DNA of 64,000 nucleotides from Saccharothrix saharensis. Its GTDB lineage: Bacteria; Actinomycetota; Actinomycetes; Mycobacteriales; Pseudonocardiaceae. Under the pieces are notes generated by a model that saw only the letters and a program-made list of their open reading frames with translations, was not told the DNA's origin and did no database searches. Below are positions 18,043 to 27,120 of this stretch, one piece after another (position 1 is the stretch's first letter; each line of letters starts with the position of its first letter). A program made the position numbers and the translations under genes. The stretch covers positions 7,575,386 through 7,639,385 of the forward strand of contig NZ_VFPP01000001.1 in NCBI RefSeq assembly GCF_006716745.1, in the 5' to 3' direction.

Positions 18043-18403
18043 TGAATCCCATCCTTCCGAATCCGCAGAGCCGCGGTCGGAGCAAGGATCACTCGCGCCC
18101 GGGGCGCGCGGAACCGGGAACACTCGATCAGAGCAGGATCACCGTAGCCCTGGTGATCGCATGCCGAACCTCCGTCCGGAATCGTGTATCAGGGCAGGTG
18201 GAACGGCATCCGAATTGGTCGACCCGACCCCGTGGACCGGGCCTGGTGCCGTGGGGTCACGGCCGCGGTGGACTGCGCGGCCGGGCACCGTCGGGTTCCT
18301 CTCCGGGCACGGTGGGCGCTCGGTTCGCGGTGCGGGTGCCCGGTCTTCCGCACTGCGCCCGAGCCCGACCCCGGGTGAAGGGCAGGAGCGCAGGGCGCAC
18401 CGT
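18043..18403. other. Intergenic stretch, no gene recognised
   Basis: All frames are weak and without recognisable motifs. It holds the promoter of the secreted-protein gene on the minus strand and perhaps the lost 5' end of the methyltransferase pseudogene that follows. Confidence 0.4.
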
Positions 18404-18905
18404 GACCACGGCACCGCGGAGCGGGCCTTCGCGCTCGGCCCTGTCGCACGCGCCTACGCGGACCTGCGCCCCTCCCACCGGTCCAGACCGTCCACTGAGG
18501 GCTGCGCGGCGCTCGCGGCGGGCACCGGGAAGTCGGCGGTGGACGCGGTGTTCGCCGGGTAGGCGCCGCACTGGTCCCGGTTCGGACCGGTGCTCACCGG
18601 GATCGCCCGGGTGCCGCGGCCGTCCGGGGTGCTGGTCGCGGTGCGGAACCACGACGACACCGCGAGCCGGCACTGCGTCGACCCCTCGTGCCGCGGCCGA
18701 CCCCCCGGTCCACCGCGTTCGAACGCCGGAAGTACCCGAACCCGCAGCCGTTCACCGCGCGGTCGCCGGTCGACATGGTGTGCACTCAGCCGCACATGCC
18801 GCCGGCCCCGCCCCGGAGCGGGAGCGCCGGGTGACCGAGCCGCACAGCTTCCTGGCGGCCCGGTCGGTCACCTCGTTCGCCCGGGACTGCCCGGGCTCGG
18901 TCGGC
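18404..18905 (+). pseudogene. Decayed SAM-dependent methyltransferase gene
   Basis: Pieces of a class I methyltransferase lie in order but in three frames. The first reads AERAFALGPVARAYADLRPS and runs into AGTGK, the motif I position, then jumps straight to SAVDAVFAG, so about 60-70 codons are missing. A TAG at 18560-18562 then replaces the usual Gln of AGQAxHW. The same frame resumes as FGPVLTGIARVPRPSGVLVA and VRNHDDT. A frame change before 18718 gives FERRKYPNPQPFTARSPVDM, and another near 18816 gives the tail ERERRVTEPHSFLAARSV. A stop codon, an internal deletion and two frameshifts mark it as dead. The resemblance is from memory of the family, not a search. Confidence 0.7.
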
Positions 18906-18907
18906 CG

Positions 18908-19537
18908 TCAGTCCTGCGCTGTCAGGTAGCCCCGGGAGAACGCGGCGGCCACGGCGGCTGCCCGGTCGTTGACGCCCAGCTTGGCGTACACGTGCAGCAG
19001 GTGGGTCTTGACCGTCGTCTCGCTGATGAACAACCGCTTCGCCGCCTCGCGGTTCGTCGAGCCGCGGGCGATCAGCTCCAAGACCTCCAGCTCGCGCTGC
19101 GACAGCGGCGCCGGGGCCGGTCTGCGCACCTGCCCCAGGAGCCGGGTCGCGACGGTGGGGGAGAGCACCGCCTGCCCCCGTGCCGCTGCCTCCACCGCGC
19201 GGACGAGTTCCTCCCTCGGCGCGTCCTTGAGCAGGTAGCCGGTGGCACCGGCTTCGATGGCCGGCAGCACGTGGCTGTCCGTGTCGTACGTGGTGAGCAC
19301 CAGCACCCGCGACGGCACGCCCCGCTTCGCCAACTCCCTGATGGCGTTGACCCCGTCGGTGCCGGGCATGCGCAGGTCCATGAGGATCACGTCGGGGCGG
19401 AGCCGCTCCCCGGCCGTGACCGCCTCCGCGCCGTCAGAGGCTTCGCCGAGCACCTCGAAGCGCGGATCGGCGCCGAACATGCCCCGCAGCCCGTCCCGCA
19501 CCACCGGGTGGTCGTCGACGATCAGCAGCGAGATCAA
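18908..19537 (-). CDS. NarL/FixJ-type response regulator
   Basis: The 209-residue protein has a receiver domain with acidic pocket VDDH at residues 7-10 and the phosphoacceptor Asp54 in ILMDLRMPG, then switch and lysine motifs (LTTYDTD, LLKDAPREE). A LuxR-type helix-turn-helix lies at about 144-200 (LSQRELEVLELIARG, NREAAKRLFISETTVKTHL). Its start overlaps the kinase stop by four bases (ATGA), so the pair is translationally coupled. It should answer the adjacent kinase and control the ABC transporter operon, perhaps through the palindrome at 22551. Confidence 0.95.
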   Translation of the reverse strand: MISLLIVDDHPVVRDGLRGMFGADPRFEVLGEASDGAEAVTAGERLRPDVILMDLRMPGTDGVNAIRELAKRGVPSRVLVLTTYDTDSHVLPAIEAGATGYLLKDAPREELVRAVEAAARGQAVLSPTVATRLLGQVRRPAPAPLSQRELEVLELIARGSTNREAAKRLFISETTVKTHLLHVYAKLGVNDRAAAVAAAFSRGYLTAQD

Positions 19538-20814
19538 CTCCCGCTCCCGGCGGGGATCGCCGGCACCGTCACCGTGATCGCGGTGCCACCACCCGGCTCG
19601 GACTCGACGTCCAGCCGCCCCGCGAGGCGCTGCACCCGCTGGCGCATGCCGGCGAGTCCGAAGCCCCCGTCCGGGGAACCGCCGGCGCGTTTGGCGTCGG
19701 GTGCGAAACCCACTCCGTCGTCCAGCACGTCGAGTGTCACCAGGTCCTCCATGTACGACAGGGTGAGGGCGACCCGACCGGCTCGTGCGTGCTTGGCGAC
19801 GTTGGTGAGCGCCTCCTGCGCGGTCCGCAGCAGCGCCACCTCGACGTCGGTGTGCATCGGTCGGGCGTCGCCGGTCGTGGTCAGCACCGCTTCGACGCGG
19901 TTCACCTCCGACCAGCGCCTGGCCACGTCGCCGATCGCGTCCGGCAAGCGGGCCTCCGCGAGTGCGGACGGTCCCACCGCGTGCACGGTCCGACGGGCTT
20001 CGGCGAGGCTCTCACGGGCCAGCTCCATCGCGTTCGCCACGTGCCGGCGCGACGTCACCGGTTCGGCCGACGCCTGCTCAGCGGCTTGGAGCTGGGTGAG
20101 GATGCCGGCCAGGCCTTGGGCCAGGGTGTCGTGGATCTCCCGTGCCATCCGCTGGCGCTCGTCGAGCACGCCGGCCTCGCGGGCCTGCACCAGCAGCTGG
20201 GCGTGCAGGCCCGCGTTCTCCGCCAGCGCGTTCTCCAGTTCGGTGTTGGCCCTGTGCAGCTCGACCAGCGCCCGCTTCTGCCGGTCGTTGCGCCGGTGGG
20301 ACATCACGTCGGCGTGGAAGGCCGCCGTGGCGAGCACCATGGTGATGGCGCTGACGGCGGGCCACTTCCACCACTCCTCGGCGGTGATGCGGGCCGACCC
20401 TCCCACGTAGGAGACCGCCGCGACCGCGGAGGTGACGGCCACACCGACGTACCGCCACCGGCCCTTCAGGTACTGGAAGGCGTGCACGTAGCCGATGAAG
20501 GCGAAGAAGCCGAACCAGGGCGTGAGCAGCACCAGGCAAGCGGTCAGCGCGACGAGCCCCGTGTAGTACAGGCCCATCAGCGGATCGTTGCGGTGCGACT
20601 CAGGGTGCAGCGTGTGGAACCACAGCACCCACGCGGTGAGCACGGTCGCAAGGCCGAGCGTCGCGGGAAGGTGCACCTGCGCGTTCCAGAGCGGCTGCAC
20701 CAGGGTGAACAGGACGCTGACCGCCAACAGCGGGTACGGGAGCACCTTCAGGACCGCGATCTCCTTGCGCTCCCAGCGGTCGAACTCCTCGCGCAACTCG
20801 GCCTCGATGCCCAC
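19534..20814 (-). CDS. Membrane sensor histidine kinase, NarX/DesK class
   Basis: The 426-residue kinase has several hydrophobic segments in residues 20-160 (LLAVSVLFTLVQPLWN, LGLATVLTAWVLWFHTL, GLVALTACLVLLTPWFGFFA), then a HisKA_3 dimerisation helix with the phospho-His near 228 (MAREIHDTLAQGL). The HATPase_c domain ends the protein (N-box EALTNVAKHARA, LDVLDDGVGF, GFGLAGMRQR). There is no periplasmic sensor loop of note, so it may sense membrane state, as DesK or LiaS do. The GTG start lies three bases beyond the permease stop, in one operon with the transporter. Kinase-ABC pairs of this type often respond to membrane-active compounds that the pump exports. Confidence 0.93.
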   Translation of the reverse strand: MGIEAELREEFDRWERKEIAVLKVLPYPLLAVSVLFTLVQPLWNAQVHLPATLGLATVLTAWVLWFHTLHPESHRNDPLMGLYYTGLVALTACLVLLTPWFGFFAFIGYVHAFQYLKGRWRYVGVAVTSAVAAVSYVGGSARITAEEWWKWPAVSAITMVLATAAFHADVMSHRRNDRQKRALVELHRANTELENALAENAGLHAQLLVQAREAGVLDERQRMAREIHDTLAQGLAGILTQLQAAEQASAEPVTSRRHVANAMELARESLAEARRTVHAVGPSALAEARLPDAIGDVARRWSEVNRVEAVLTTTGDARPMHTDVEVALLRTAQEALTNVAKHARAGRVALTLSYMEDLVTLDVLDDGVGFAPDAKRAGGSPDGGFGLAGMRQRVQRLAGRLDVESEPGGGTAITVTVPAIPAGSGS

Positions 20815-20817
20815 GAC

Positions 20818-21558
20818 CTACTCCCAGCGGAAGTACCGCGCGGCCGGAATCCCGGCCAGGACCGCCCAACCCAGCACCACGGCCAGGTGCAGCGGCTGCG
20901 GCCAGTGCCCGACCGTGGCGTCCTGCAATGATTGCACGCCCGCGCCCAGCGGGGTGAAGTCGCTGATCGAGCGCAGGACGTCGGGCATGCTCTCGCGCGG
21001 CAACCACAGGCCGGCGAAGAACACGAGCGGGAAGAACACCAGTGTCCCGATCGCGCCGGCGCTCTTGCCGGTCGACGCCAGGGACGCGATGAGCAGGCCG
21101 ATCGTGAACATCGCCAGCGCCGTCGGCAGGTAGCCCACCAGGTAGGCGGGCAGGTGCCGGGGCAGGCTCACGCCGAACGCCATCCGGCCGATGGCGAGCA
21201 CGACCAGCGCGGTCGCCGCGGACAGGGCCAGGGCCATCAGCAGTTGCGCGCCGAGCATGGCCCTCGGCTCGACCGGTGTGGTCCGCATGCGCCGCAGCAC
21301 GCCCTTCTCCCGGTAGGTGGCGAACAGCTGCGGCAGGGAGTTGAGCGCGAACATGGCCAGGCCCAACGCGACGGTGATCGGGACGTACAGGTCGATCGCC
21401 CTCAGGCCGACCGCGTCGTCGGAGGGTTCGCGCATCGCGGGGATGGCGCCGAAGACGACCAGCAGCAGCGGGGGGAAGGCGAGCGTGAAGAACACGAGCA
21501 CCGGCTCCCGGAAGAACAGCCTGGTCTCGGTGGCGGTGAGTCGGGACAGGGCGGGCAC
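20818..21558 (-). CDS. ABC-2 type transporter permease
   Basis: The 246-residue membrane protein has six predicted spans (VFFTLAFPPLLLVVFGAIPA, ALGLAMFALNSLPQLFATYR, AATALVVLAIGRMAFGVSL, LPTALAMFTIGLLIASLA, GAIGTLVFFPLVFFAGLWLP, VVLGWAVLAGIPAARYF) and the DrrB-like loop VLRRMRTTPVEP. It forms the membrane half of an exporter with the ATPase encoded ten bases upstream. The GTG start has GGAG six bases before it. The substrate is unknown; lipids, antibiotics or peptides are all possible. Confidence 0.9.
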   Translation of the reverse strand: MPALSRLTATETRLFFREPVLVFFTLAFPPLLLVVFGAIPAMREPSDDAVGLRAIDLYVPITVALGLAMFALNSLPQLFATYREKGVLRRMRTTPVEPRAMLGAQLLMALALSAATALVVLAIGRMAFGVSLPRHLPAYLVGYLPTALAMFTIGLLIASLASTGKSAGAIGTLVFFPLVFFAGLWLPRESMPDVLRSISDFTPLGAGVQSLQDATVGHWPQPLHLAVVLGWAVLAGIPAARYFRWE

Positions 21559-21568
21559 GGTGGTCTCC

Positions 21569-22477
21569 TCAGGGGTGGGCGGGGCGGCCGGTCAGCGCGA
21601 CGAACGCGTCGTCCAGCGAGGTCTGCTCGACCCGCAGCTCGGCCGCGGTGATCCGGTGGCGGGCCAGCACGGCGGTGACCGCGAGCAGCAGGTCCCCCGT
21701 GCCGGTCACCAGCAGCCGGTCACCGGCCTGCTGGACGGAGGCGACCTCCGGCAGCGCCGTCAGCACGGCGTGGTCCAGCGGCCCGGACGGCCGGAAGCGG
21801 ATGCGCTGCCGGTCACCGATCCGCGAGACCAGCCCGGCCGGCGAGTCGAGCGCGACGACCCGACCGGAGTCGATCACGGCCAGCCGGTCGCAGAGCCGTT
21901 CCGCCTCCTCCATGAAGTGCGTGACCAGCAGGATCGTCACACCGCGGTCGCGGACGCCCGCGATGAGGTCCCAGGCGTCGCGACGGGCCTGGGGGTCCAG
22001 GCCGGTGGTCAGCTCGTCCAGCACGGCCACCCGCGGGTCGCCGATCAGCGCGAGCGCGATCGACAGCCGCTGCTTCTGCCCGCCGGACAGCCGCCGGAAC
22101 TGCGTGTCGAGCTTGTCGGCCAGGTGCAGGACCTCCACCAGCTCGCGCCAGTCGGCGGGCCGGCGGTAGAAGGAGCTGTAGAGCTCCAGCGCCTCGCGGA
22201 CCTTGAGCTTGTCGGGCAGTTCGCTCTCCTGCAGCTGTGCGCCGAGCAACTGCCGCAGTTCGGCGGTGTCGCGTCGCGGGTCGAGGCCGCAGACGCGGAT
22301 GGTCCCGCCGTCCGGGGTGCGCAACCCCTCGACGCACTCGACGGTCGTGGTCTTGCCGGCCCCGTTGGGACCCAGGATGCCGAAGATCTCGCCTTGCTCG
22401 ACGACGAAACCGACCCCGTCCAACGCGGTGTGGTCGCCGTAGCGCTTGACGAGGTCGTGTACCTCGATGATCGCCAT
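21569..22477 (-). CDS. ABC transporter ATP-binding protein, DrrA-like
   Basis: The 302-residue ATPase carries Walker A GPNGAGKTTT near residue 37, a Q-loop, the signature LSGGQKQRLSIA, Walker B VAVLDELTTGLDPQ and the H-loop LLVTHFMEEAERL. The C-terminal 80 residues are the DrrA-type extension. The start is the ATG at 22477 (MAIIEVHDLVKRYG); the longer frame upstream crosses a palindrome. It is the first gene of the ATPase-permease-kinase-regulator operon. Confidence 0.93.
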   Translation of the reverse strand: MAIIEVHDLVKRYGDHTALDGVGFVVEQGEIFGILGPNGAGKTTTVECVEGLRTPDGGTIRVCGLDPRRDTAELRQLLGAQLQESELPDKLKVREALELYSSFYRRPADWRELVEVLHLADKLDTQFRRLSGGQKQRLSIALALIGDPRVAVLDELTTGLDPQARRDAWDLIAGVRDRGVTILLVTHFMEEAERLCDRLAVIDSGRVVALDSPAGLVSRIGDRQRIRFRPSGPLDHAVLTALPEVASVQQAGDRLLVTGTGDLLLAVTAVLARHRITAAELRVEQTSLDDAFVALTGRPAHP

Positions 22478-22550
22478 GCGGAAAGCCTGCCGTCCGCGGG
22501 AGCGCGCCGGATCGACCACGGAGGCGGGGATCACCGCGGACGCGGTAGAC

Positions 22551-22582
22551 CCCCTCCATCCTCCGATCGGAGGATGGAGGGG
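22551..22582. promoter_or_regulatory. Perfect 32-bp palindrome upstream of the ABC-kinase operon
   Basis: Bases 22551-22566 are the exact reverse complement of 22567-22582, centred on CCGATCGG, with no spacer. It lies 74 bases before the ATPase start codon. A spacerless palindrome does not make a normal hairpin loop, so a binding site for a dimeric regulator, likely the operon's own response regulator, is more plausible than a terminator. Confidence 0.6.
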
Positions 22583-23038
22583 AGCCGTGCCCGCACGGCC
22601 GGACACCGGTAGCGGCGGCTCGACCGCCGCCCGCGCCCGATCGCCGGGTTCGGTGGCTTGGCCGGCGGGGACGCGGCTCATTGTGTTGGACATCGCCCAG
22701 TGGGCCGTCGTGCAGGAGCGCTGCGATCACCGTCGCAGGACGTCTTTGCGCTCCGCGGGTCGAGGACGGCAGCCGTCGGCGTGGCCGCGCCTCCACTTGC
22801 GACACGGACTTGTCCTCGGAGCAGGTCGTGCGACCCGGTGCTGTCCACCCCAGCGCTTCGCCCCCGAGGTCCGCGGCTCCGAAGACCTCCTGGACCGCGT
22901 GTGCCGGCACCGCGCCGCAGTCCCTGCGGACCTGCGGACCTGCGGGCAGACGTTCCTCTCAAGCAGGTCGGACACGTGAAGACGTCAACCGCGACCGGCC
23001 CGGAGTGACGGCCTGTAGTGGACCCGCGCGAGCTCACT
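22583..23038. other. Intergenic region without a recognised gene
   Basis: Several overlapping frames exist on both strands but none has a ribosome binding site, family motif or consistent codon bias. It separates the ABC operon promoter from the 3' end of the PNPOx-like gene. Old gene debris is possible but cannot be assigned. Confidence 0.4.
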
Positions 23039-23578
23039 TCAGGGTGACGGTCGTTGGTTGAGCAGCCCGGCGGGATCGGTGCTGTAGGCGACCATCCAGC
23101 TTGGGTCGATGCGGTACCAGACGTTCTCGTCCCAGAACGGGTCGTCGCTGTCGCCGTCGTAGTGCTTGACGAGGTGGTCGCGGATCGCCGGCCAGGTCGG
23201 GTCGCCGCTCGTCCCCTCGGGGTTCAGCGGAACGGCGTGGCCGTGCGTGAAGATGCCGAGCTGCTCGCCGCGCATGAAGGTCGCGCTGATGCCGGGCCGT
23301 GCCGCGAGATGACGGGCTTTGGCGGCCTGGCGGTGGGTGCCGAAGATCCAGCGGCCGTGCAGGAGGTGCCCGTCGGCGCCGCTGATGCGCGGCTCACCGC
23401 GCCGGGTGACGGTGGCGATGGCCAGGGTGCACATGCCTTGGCAGACTCGGACGACCTGCACGGCGTCCAACGTGCTCTCACCTGGCCGGATGATCGATCT
23501 GAGGTGGCTGCTGGAGTCGGCCAGGGACGTGTCGAGCAGGACTTGGAGGCTGTGGAGTTCGTCGGGAGTCTCGAACAT
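23039..23578 (-). CDS. Pyridoxamine 5'-phosphate oxidase-fold protein
   Basis: The 179-residue protein has the split-barrel flavin-binding pattern: CTLAIATVTRRGEPRISGAD, then GRWIFGTHRQAAKARHLAAR, then ISATFMRGEQLGIFTHGHAV. This matches the general PNPOx-like family of actinobacteria, which bind FMN, F420 or haem. The C-terminal YRIDPSWMVAYSTDP resembles family members with a final aromatic strand. Specific substrate and cofactor cannot be told. It appears to be monocistronic. Confidence 0.75.
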   Translation of the reverse strand: MFETPDELHSLQVLLDTSLADSSSHLRSIIRPGESTLDAVQVVRVCQGMCTLAIATVTRRGEPRISGADGHLLHGRWIFGTHRQAAKARHLAARPGISATFMRGEQLGIFTHGHAVPLNPEGTSGDPTWPAIRDHLVKHYDGDSDDPFWDENVWYRIDPSWMVAYSTDPAGLLNQRPSP

Positions 23579-23667
23579 TCGGCCAGTTAATCAGCCCCCA
23601 CCGACAGTGTCGGCTCGTCGCCGACGCGGAGCCGGTCGACGCGGCCGCAGCGGGGCCATGGTCCTGG

Positions 23668-23710
23668 CGGGCCGGCAGCCCCACCCGGTGAGGGTGGGGC
23701 TGCCGGCCCG
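23668..23710. terminator. Strong terminator hairpin after the GH62 gene
   Basis: Bases 23668-23686 pair without mismatch with 23692-23710, a 19-bp GC-rich stem and a 5-base loop (GGTGA). It sits 24 bases past the arabinofuranosidase stop and 90 bases upstream of the PNPOx start, so it probably ends the GH62 transcript. Confidence 0.75.
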
Positions 23711-23733
23711 GTCGGAGAGGAGGTGTCGGGTGG

Positions 23734-25158
23734 TCAGCGTCGCAGTGTCAGCACGCCCGGTCGGTAGGGCAGCAGGCCGTAGTCGCCGCCGGAGTTGGGG
23801 CTGCGGCCTTGGTAGAGGAGTTGGAGGTTGCAGGGGTCGATGGTCTTGGTCTGGTCGGCGTTGGCGCGGACCAGGTCGCCGTGGCTGATGTCGTTGGTCC
23901 AGGTGGCGCCGCTGTTGGCCTTGCCCGCGAACGGGTTGCTCTCGGTGGCGGCCTGCGGGGTCCAGGAACCGCTGAGGCTGCTGGAGGTGAAGGAGCGGAA
24001 GTAGCGGCCGTTGGAGCCGATGGCCTCGACGATCATCAGGTACTGGTTCTGGCCCTGGACCTTGTACACCTCGACCGCTTCGAACAGGTTGTTGGTCGTG
24101 TCGCTCATGATCGTGGTGTAGGAGGAGCCGAAGCTGCCGGGGAAGTTCCCGATCGGCATGACCTGGCGGTAGATCTTGCCGTTGTCACCGGCGAAGAACA
24201 GGTACATGTTCTGGCTGTCGCCGATGATGGTCTGGTCGATCGGGCCGGTGCCGGAGCCGGTGATGCTGGCCGTGGACAGGGTCTGCTGCGCCGACCACCC
24301 GTTGGGGTTGGTGGGGTCGGTCGAGGTCCGGTAGCTGAACGCCGTGCCGCCCCACTGGTAGGCGAGCACCCAGATGTTCTTCGGGGCGAAGTAGAACAGC
24401 GTGGGCGCGACGGTGCTGATGTTCATGGCCTGCTGCGGCGCCGAGGCCATCTCGGACCAGTTGCCGAAGAGCCCGAAGTTCATCGATCCCCAGCGCGTGC
24501 CGGTGTCGTGCGTGGTCGCGTAGACCAGGTGCTTGCCGTTGTACGGGACGTAGGTGAAGTCCTTGAGCGACACCCAGCCCGACCTCGGGTTCGCCAGCGA
24601 CCCCGTCGAGGTCCAGCGGTAGGTCGACGGGAGCGAGCACGTGCCACCGGGCTGGGTGGTCGTCGTGGTCGTCGAAGTCGTCGTGCTCGTTGTTGTCGGC
24701 GAGGTCGTCGTTGTCGTGCTACCGGTGCACGTCACGCCGTTCAACGCGAAAGTCGTCGGAACCGGGTTGCTGCCCGTCCACGACCCGTTGAAGCCGAAAG
24801 ACGCCGAACCGCCGGTGGGGATCGAGCCGTTGTAGCTCACGTTCTTCGCCGTCACCGCCGACCCGCTCTGCGTCACCGACGCGCTCCACGCCTGCGTCAC
24901 CGTCTGGTCGGCGCCGAATGACCACGTCAACGTCCACCCGTTCAGCGGGTCGCCCAGGTTCGTGATCGAGACGTTGGCGCTGAACCCGCCTTGCCACTGG
25001 GACGCCACGGCGAAGTTCACCGAACACCCCGCGGCCGCGGCGCCCGCCGGCATGGCCGCGAGCACCGCCGTCGAAGCCAGCACCACGGCACTCACCGATG
25101 CGGCGCCAACGTGAGCCGCTCTGAACCTTGTCATGAAGCTGCGTCGTTGCACGGACAT
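23734..25158 (-). CDS. Secreted GH62 alpha-L-arabinofuranosidase with CBM2
   Basis: The 474-residue enzyme has a long signal peptide (residues 1 to about 43, ending AGAAAAG). A CBM2 cellulose/xylan-binding module follows at about 44-145 ([49 protein letters not shown]), then a Thr/Ser linker at about 147-172. The catalytic part is GH62 ([68 protein letters not shown]), a five-bladed beta-propeller that removes arabinose side chains from arabinoxylan. The ATG at 25158 has GAAGGAG seven bases upstream. Its own terminator follows. It likely acts with the other secreted carbohydrate-active enzymes in this window. Confidence 0.95.
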   Translation of the reverse strand: MSVQRRSFMTRFRAAHVGAASVSAVVLASTAVLAAMPAGAAAAGCSVNFAVASQWQGGFSANVSITNLGDPLNGWTLTWSFGADQTVTQAWSASVTQSGSAVTAKNVSYNGSIPTGGSASFGFNGSWTGSNPVPTTFALNGVTCTGSTTTTTSPTTTSTTTSTTTTTTQPGGTCSLPSTYRWTSTGSLANPRSGWVSLKDFTYVPYNGKHLVYATTHDTGTRWGSMNFGLFGNWSEMASAPQQAMNISTVAPTLFYFAPKNIWVLAYQWGGTAFSYRTSTDPTNPNGWSAQQTLSTASITGSGTGPIDQTIIGDSQNMYLFFAGDNGKIYRQVMPIGNFPGSFGSSYTTIMSDTTNNLFEAVEVYKVQGQNQYLMIVEAIGSNGRYFRSFTSSSLSGSWTPQAATESNPFAGKANSGATWTNDISHGDLVRANADQTKTIDPCNLQLLYQGRSPNSGGDYGLLPYRPGVLTLRR

Positions 25159-25633
25159 GACGTCTCCTTCGTGGACGTTGCGCAAGTCGATCCGGAAGTG
25201 GGCGCGATCGGTGGAGCACTTGTCCGATCGCCGACGCGACACTGCTGAGCGAACCGGCGGAGAGACCGCGCCCGACCGCCCCGGGCGGTGGGCACCGGCC
25301 CAGCCGGATCCACGACTCGCCTCGCGAGAGCATCAGGCGGGGCGCGGTGCAGGAAGGCCAGTAGCGGGGAGGCGCACGCCGGTTCGTCCTTCTTGTCCGG
25401 GGCTGATCGACTGTGAAGCACCATGCCGCCCGCCGAGTCCGAGGAACATCAGGTACAGCAACCGCCACATCGGCTTCGAGATCGTGGACCTGTCGTCCGC
25501 GGCGCACGATCACCGCGGGTCCGAGGCCTTCGGTCAACCCCGGCGGTCTGACCGATTGTTTCGGGAGAAGCCCTTCATCTTTCGATCAATGTAGCTACCC
25601 GAGTGCGCAGCGTCAACGAGTTGATCGGTCCCG

Positions 25634-25649
25634 TTGTGAGCGCTAACGA
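25634..25649. promoter_or_regulatory. LacI-family operator-like palindrome
   Basis: TTGTGAGCGCTAACGA has the AGCGCT core and GT/AC flanks of LacI/GalR operators such as those controlling actinomycete glycoside hydrolases. It lies about 475 bp upstream of the GH62 start, so it may mark a distal promoter or a long leader. Confidence 0.45.
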
Positions 25650-25763
25650 TTCGAATGGATCGCGACTTCACTATCGAACAATGTCGAATGTGCAGTTCAG
25701 CGGTGGGTGCTGCGGCCCAGTGGGCGTCGCTTGTCGCGCCGGGAGAGTGTCATCGCGACTGCG

Positions 25764-25777
25764 TGTTAGCGCAAACA
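25764..25777. promoter_or_regulatory. Second LacI-family operator-like palindrome
   Basis: TGTTAGCGCAAACA has symmetrical arms TGTT and AACA around GCGC. It lies 130 bp from the first site, a spacing that would allow DNA looping by a tetrameric LacI protein. Confidence 0.4.
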
Positions 25778-26152
25778 TTGATGTTGTGGTGTGCGGCGGC
25801 GCGGTCGACCGCGGTGGGCGTGGAGCCAGATGGCGATGATTCGTGAACGTCCTGCGCGGTGCCCGCGGCCGAGGTGGAGGAGGGTTGACCTGCGCGGTAG
25901 CCGTGCGTCCCGAGATGTCCCTGCGACACCGTCCGGCACCACGAGGGGGCCGGTCGGACGGTGCCCCGGGCACGTTGCAGAGGTCGCGTCCGGCCCTACA
26001 TCGAGGCAGGCGCTCCGACGCGGAACCGCCGTGCTGCGCCGTACCCACCCCACCCGGTCGGTCGCCGCGCAGGTCCGTTGCCGGGGCTTGCGAACGGGGC
26101 TCGGTGCGGCATACGTTCTTCGCCTTTTATCGAACTGCGAGGGAGCACACCC

Positions 26153-26887
26153 GTGGAACTGCGCAACCAGGTAGCGCTCGTCACCGGCGCTACCGCCGGG
26201 ATCGGCCACGAGACCGCGAAGCTGTTCGCCCGCGAGGGCGCGAGCGTGATCGTCCACGGCCGGGACGCCGCGCGCGGAGCGGACGTCGTCGCCGAGATCG
26301 AGGCGGACGGCGGGACCGCGCGGTTCGTCCGAGCCGACCTGTCCACCGCGGAAGGCGTGCGGGAGCTCGCCTCGGCAGCGGGCGAGGTGGACGTGCTGGT
26401 GAACAACGCGGGCATCTACCCGTTCGCGTCGACCGCCGACCAGACCCGCGAGGGCTTCGAGGAGTTACTCGCGGTCAACGTCCTCGCGCCGTTCCACCTC
26501 ACCGCGGCGTTGGCGCCCGCCATGGTGGCCAAGGGCGCGGGCGCGATCGTGAACGTCTCGACCGTGGCCGCCGTGACACCGGTTTACAACGCCGCCGCCT
26601 ACGGTGCGACGAAAGCCGCCCTGGAGTCCCTGACCCGCAACTGGGCCGTCGAGTTCGGCATGAGCGGCGTGCGGGTGAACTCCGTCGCGCCGGGCGGGGT
26701 GACGACCGGGACCGTCATGAACCTGTTCGGGAACGCGGTCCACGACAACGCCGCCACCACCACGGCACTGCGGCGCATGAGCGAGCCGAGGGAGATCGCC
26801 GAGGTGATCCTCTTCCTCGCCTCGCCGCGGTCCAGCTACGTCACGGGTGCGCTCCTGCTGGCCGACGGCGGGTACACCATCGTCTAG
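26153..26887 (+). CDS. Short-chain dehydrogenase/reductase
   Basis: The 244-residue enzyme is a classical SDR. It has the cofactor motif TGATAGIG near residue 12, an Arg after beta-2 (HGRDAARG) that suggests NADP(H), the NNAG motif, and the catalytic Ser and YxxxK (NVSTVAA, AAYGATKAA). The C-terminal signature VTGALLLADGGYTIV completes it. The GTG at 26153 is preceded by GAGGGAG eight bases away; the longer open frame upstream is not protein-like. The substrate cannot be deduced. It stands alone between a long regulatory region and a hairpin repeat. Confidence 0.92.
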   Translation: MELRNQVALVTGATAGIGHETAKLFAREGASVIVHGRDAARGADVVAEIEADGGTARFVRADLSTAEGVRELASAAGEVDVLVNNAGIYPFASTADQTREGFEELLAVNVLAPFHLTAALAPAMVAKGAGAIVNVSTVAAVTPVYNAAAYGATKAALESLTRNWAVEFGMSGVRVNSVAPGGVTTGTVMNLFGNAVHDNAATTTALRRMSEPREIAEVILFLASPRSSYVTGALLLADGGYTIV

Positions 26888-26944
26888 GAGGACTTCATCA
26901 GGTCGAGTGATGGGGTGTGGCGGTGACGTGACCTCCTGTTGCTA

Positions 26945-26987
26945 GGTCAACGGCCTGCAGACGATCCTCGTCTGCAGGCCGTTGACC
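26945..26987. repeat. 43-bp palindromic hairpin element, copy 1
   Basis: GGTCAACGGCCTGCAGACGA starts the element and its exact complement closes it; with one flanking pair the stem is 21 bp (26944-26964 with 26968-26988) around TCC. A copy with 37 of 43 identical bases lies at 40143-40185. Both copies sit between convergent genes. It may be a bidirectional terminator that spread as a repeat, or a REP/MITE-like element. Confidence 0.75.
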
Positions 26988-27120
26988 TGGAACCGCGCGC
27001 CGGTCGCGGTCGCTTCGCCGCCGGGATGGTGGCACCGGTGATCCGTCGGTGACGTCGGTGACGGGCACCTCCAACGGTCCGGTCGACCCACCGGCCGTCG
27101 GGGCCGCCCGGGTGGGCGCG

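Larger units (their letters stand above)
25159..26152. other. Long regulatory intergenic region between GH62 and SDR genes
   Basis: This 994-bp stretch between divergent genes holds no recognisable protein. Local A+T is higher near 25560-25690 and 25740-25800 than elsewhere. Two LacI-type operator-like palindromes lie in it (listed separately). It presumably contains both promoters; a lost regulator gene is conceivable, but no motif supports it. Confidence 0.5.

Noticed and set aside
18590-20410. 606-residue plus-strand frame over the two-component genes
   Set aside because: Most of it mirrors the histidine kinase and response regulator genes. Only its first 40 codons are meaningful, as part of the methyltransferase pseudogene.
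22583-23038. Transposase remnant in the gap between the ABC operon and the PNPOx gene
   Set aside because: Some frames contain Cys pairs and Arg-rich strings, but nothing matched a transposase pattern well enough to name.
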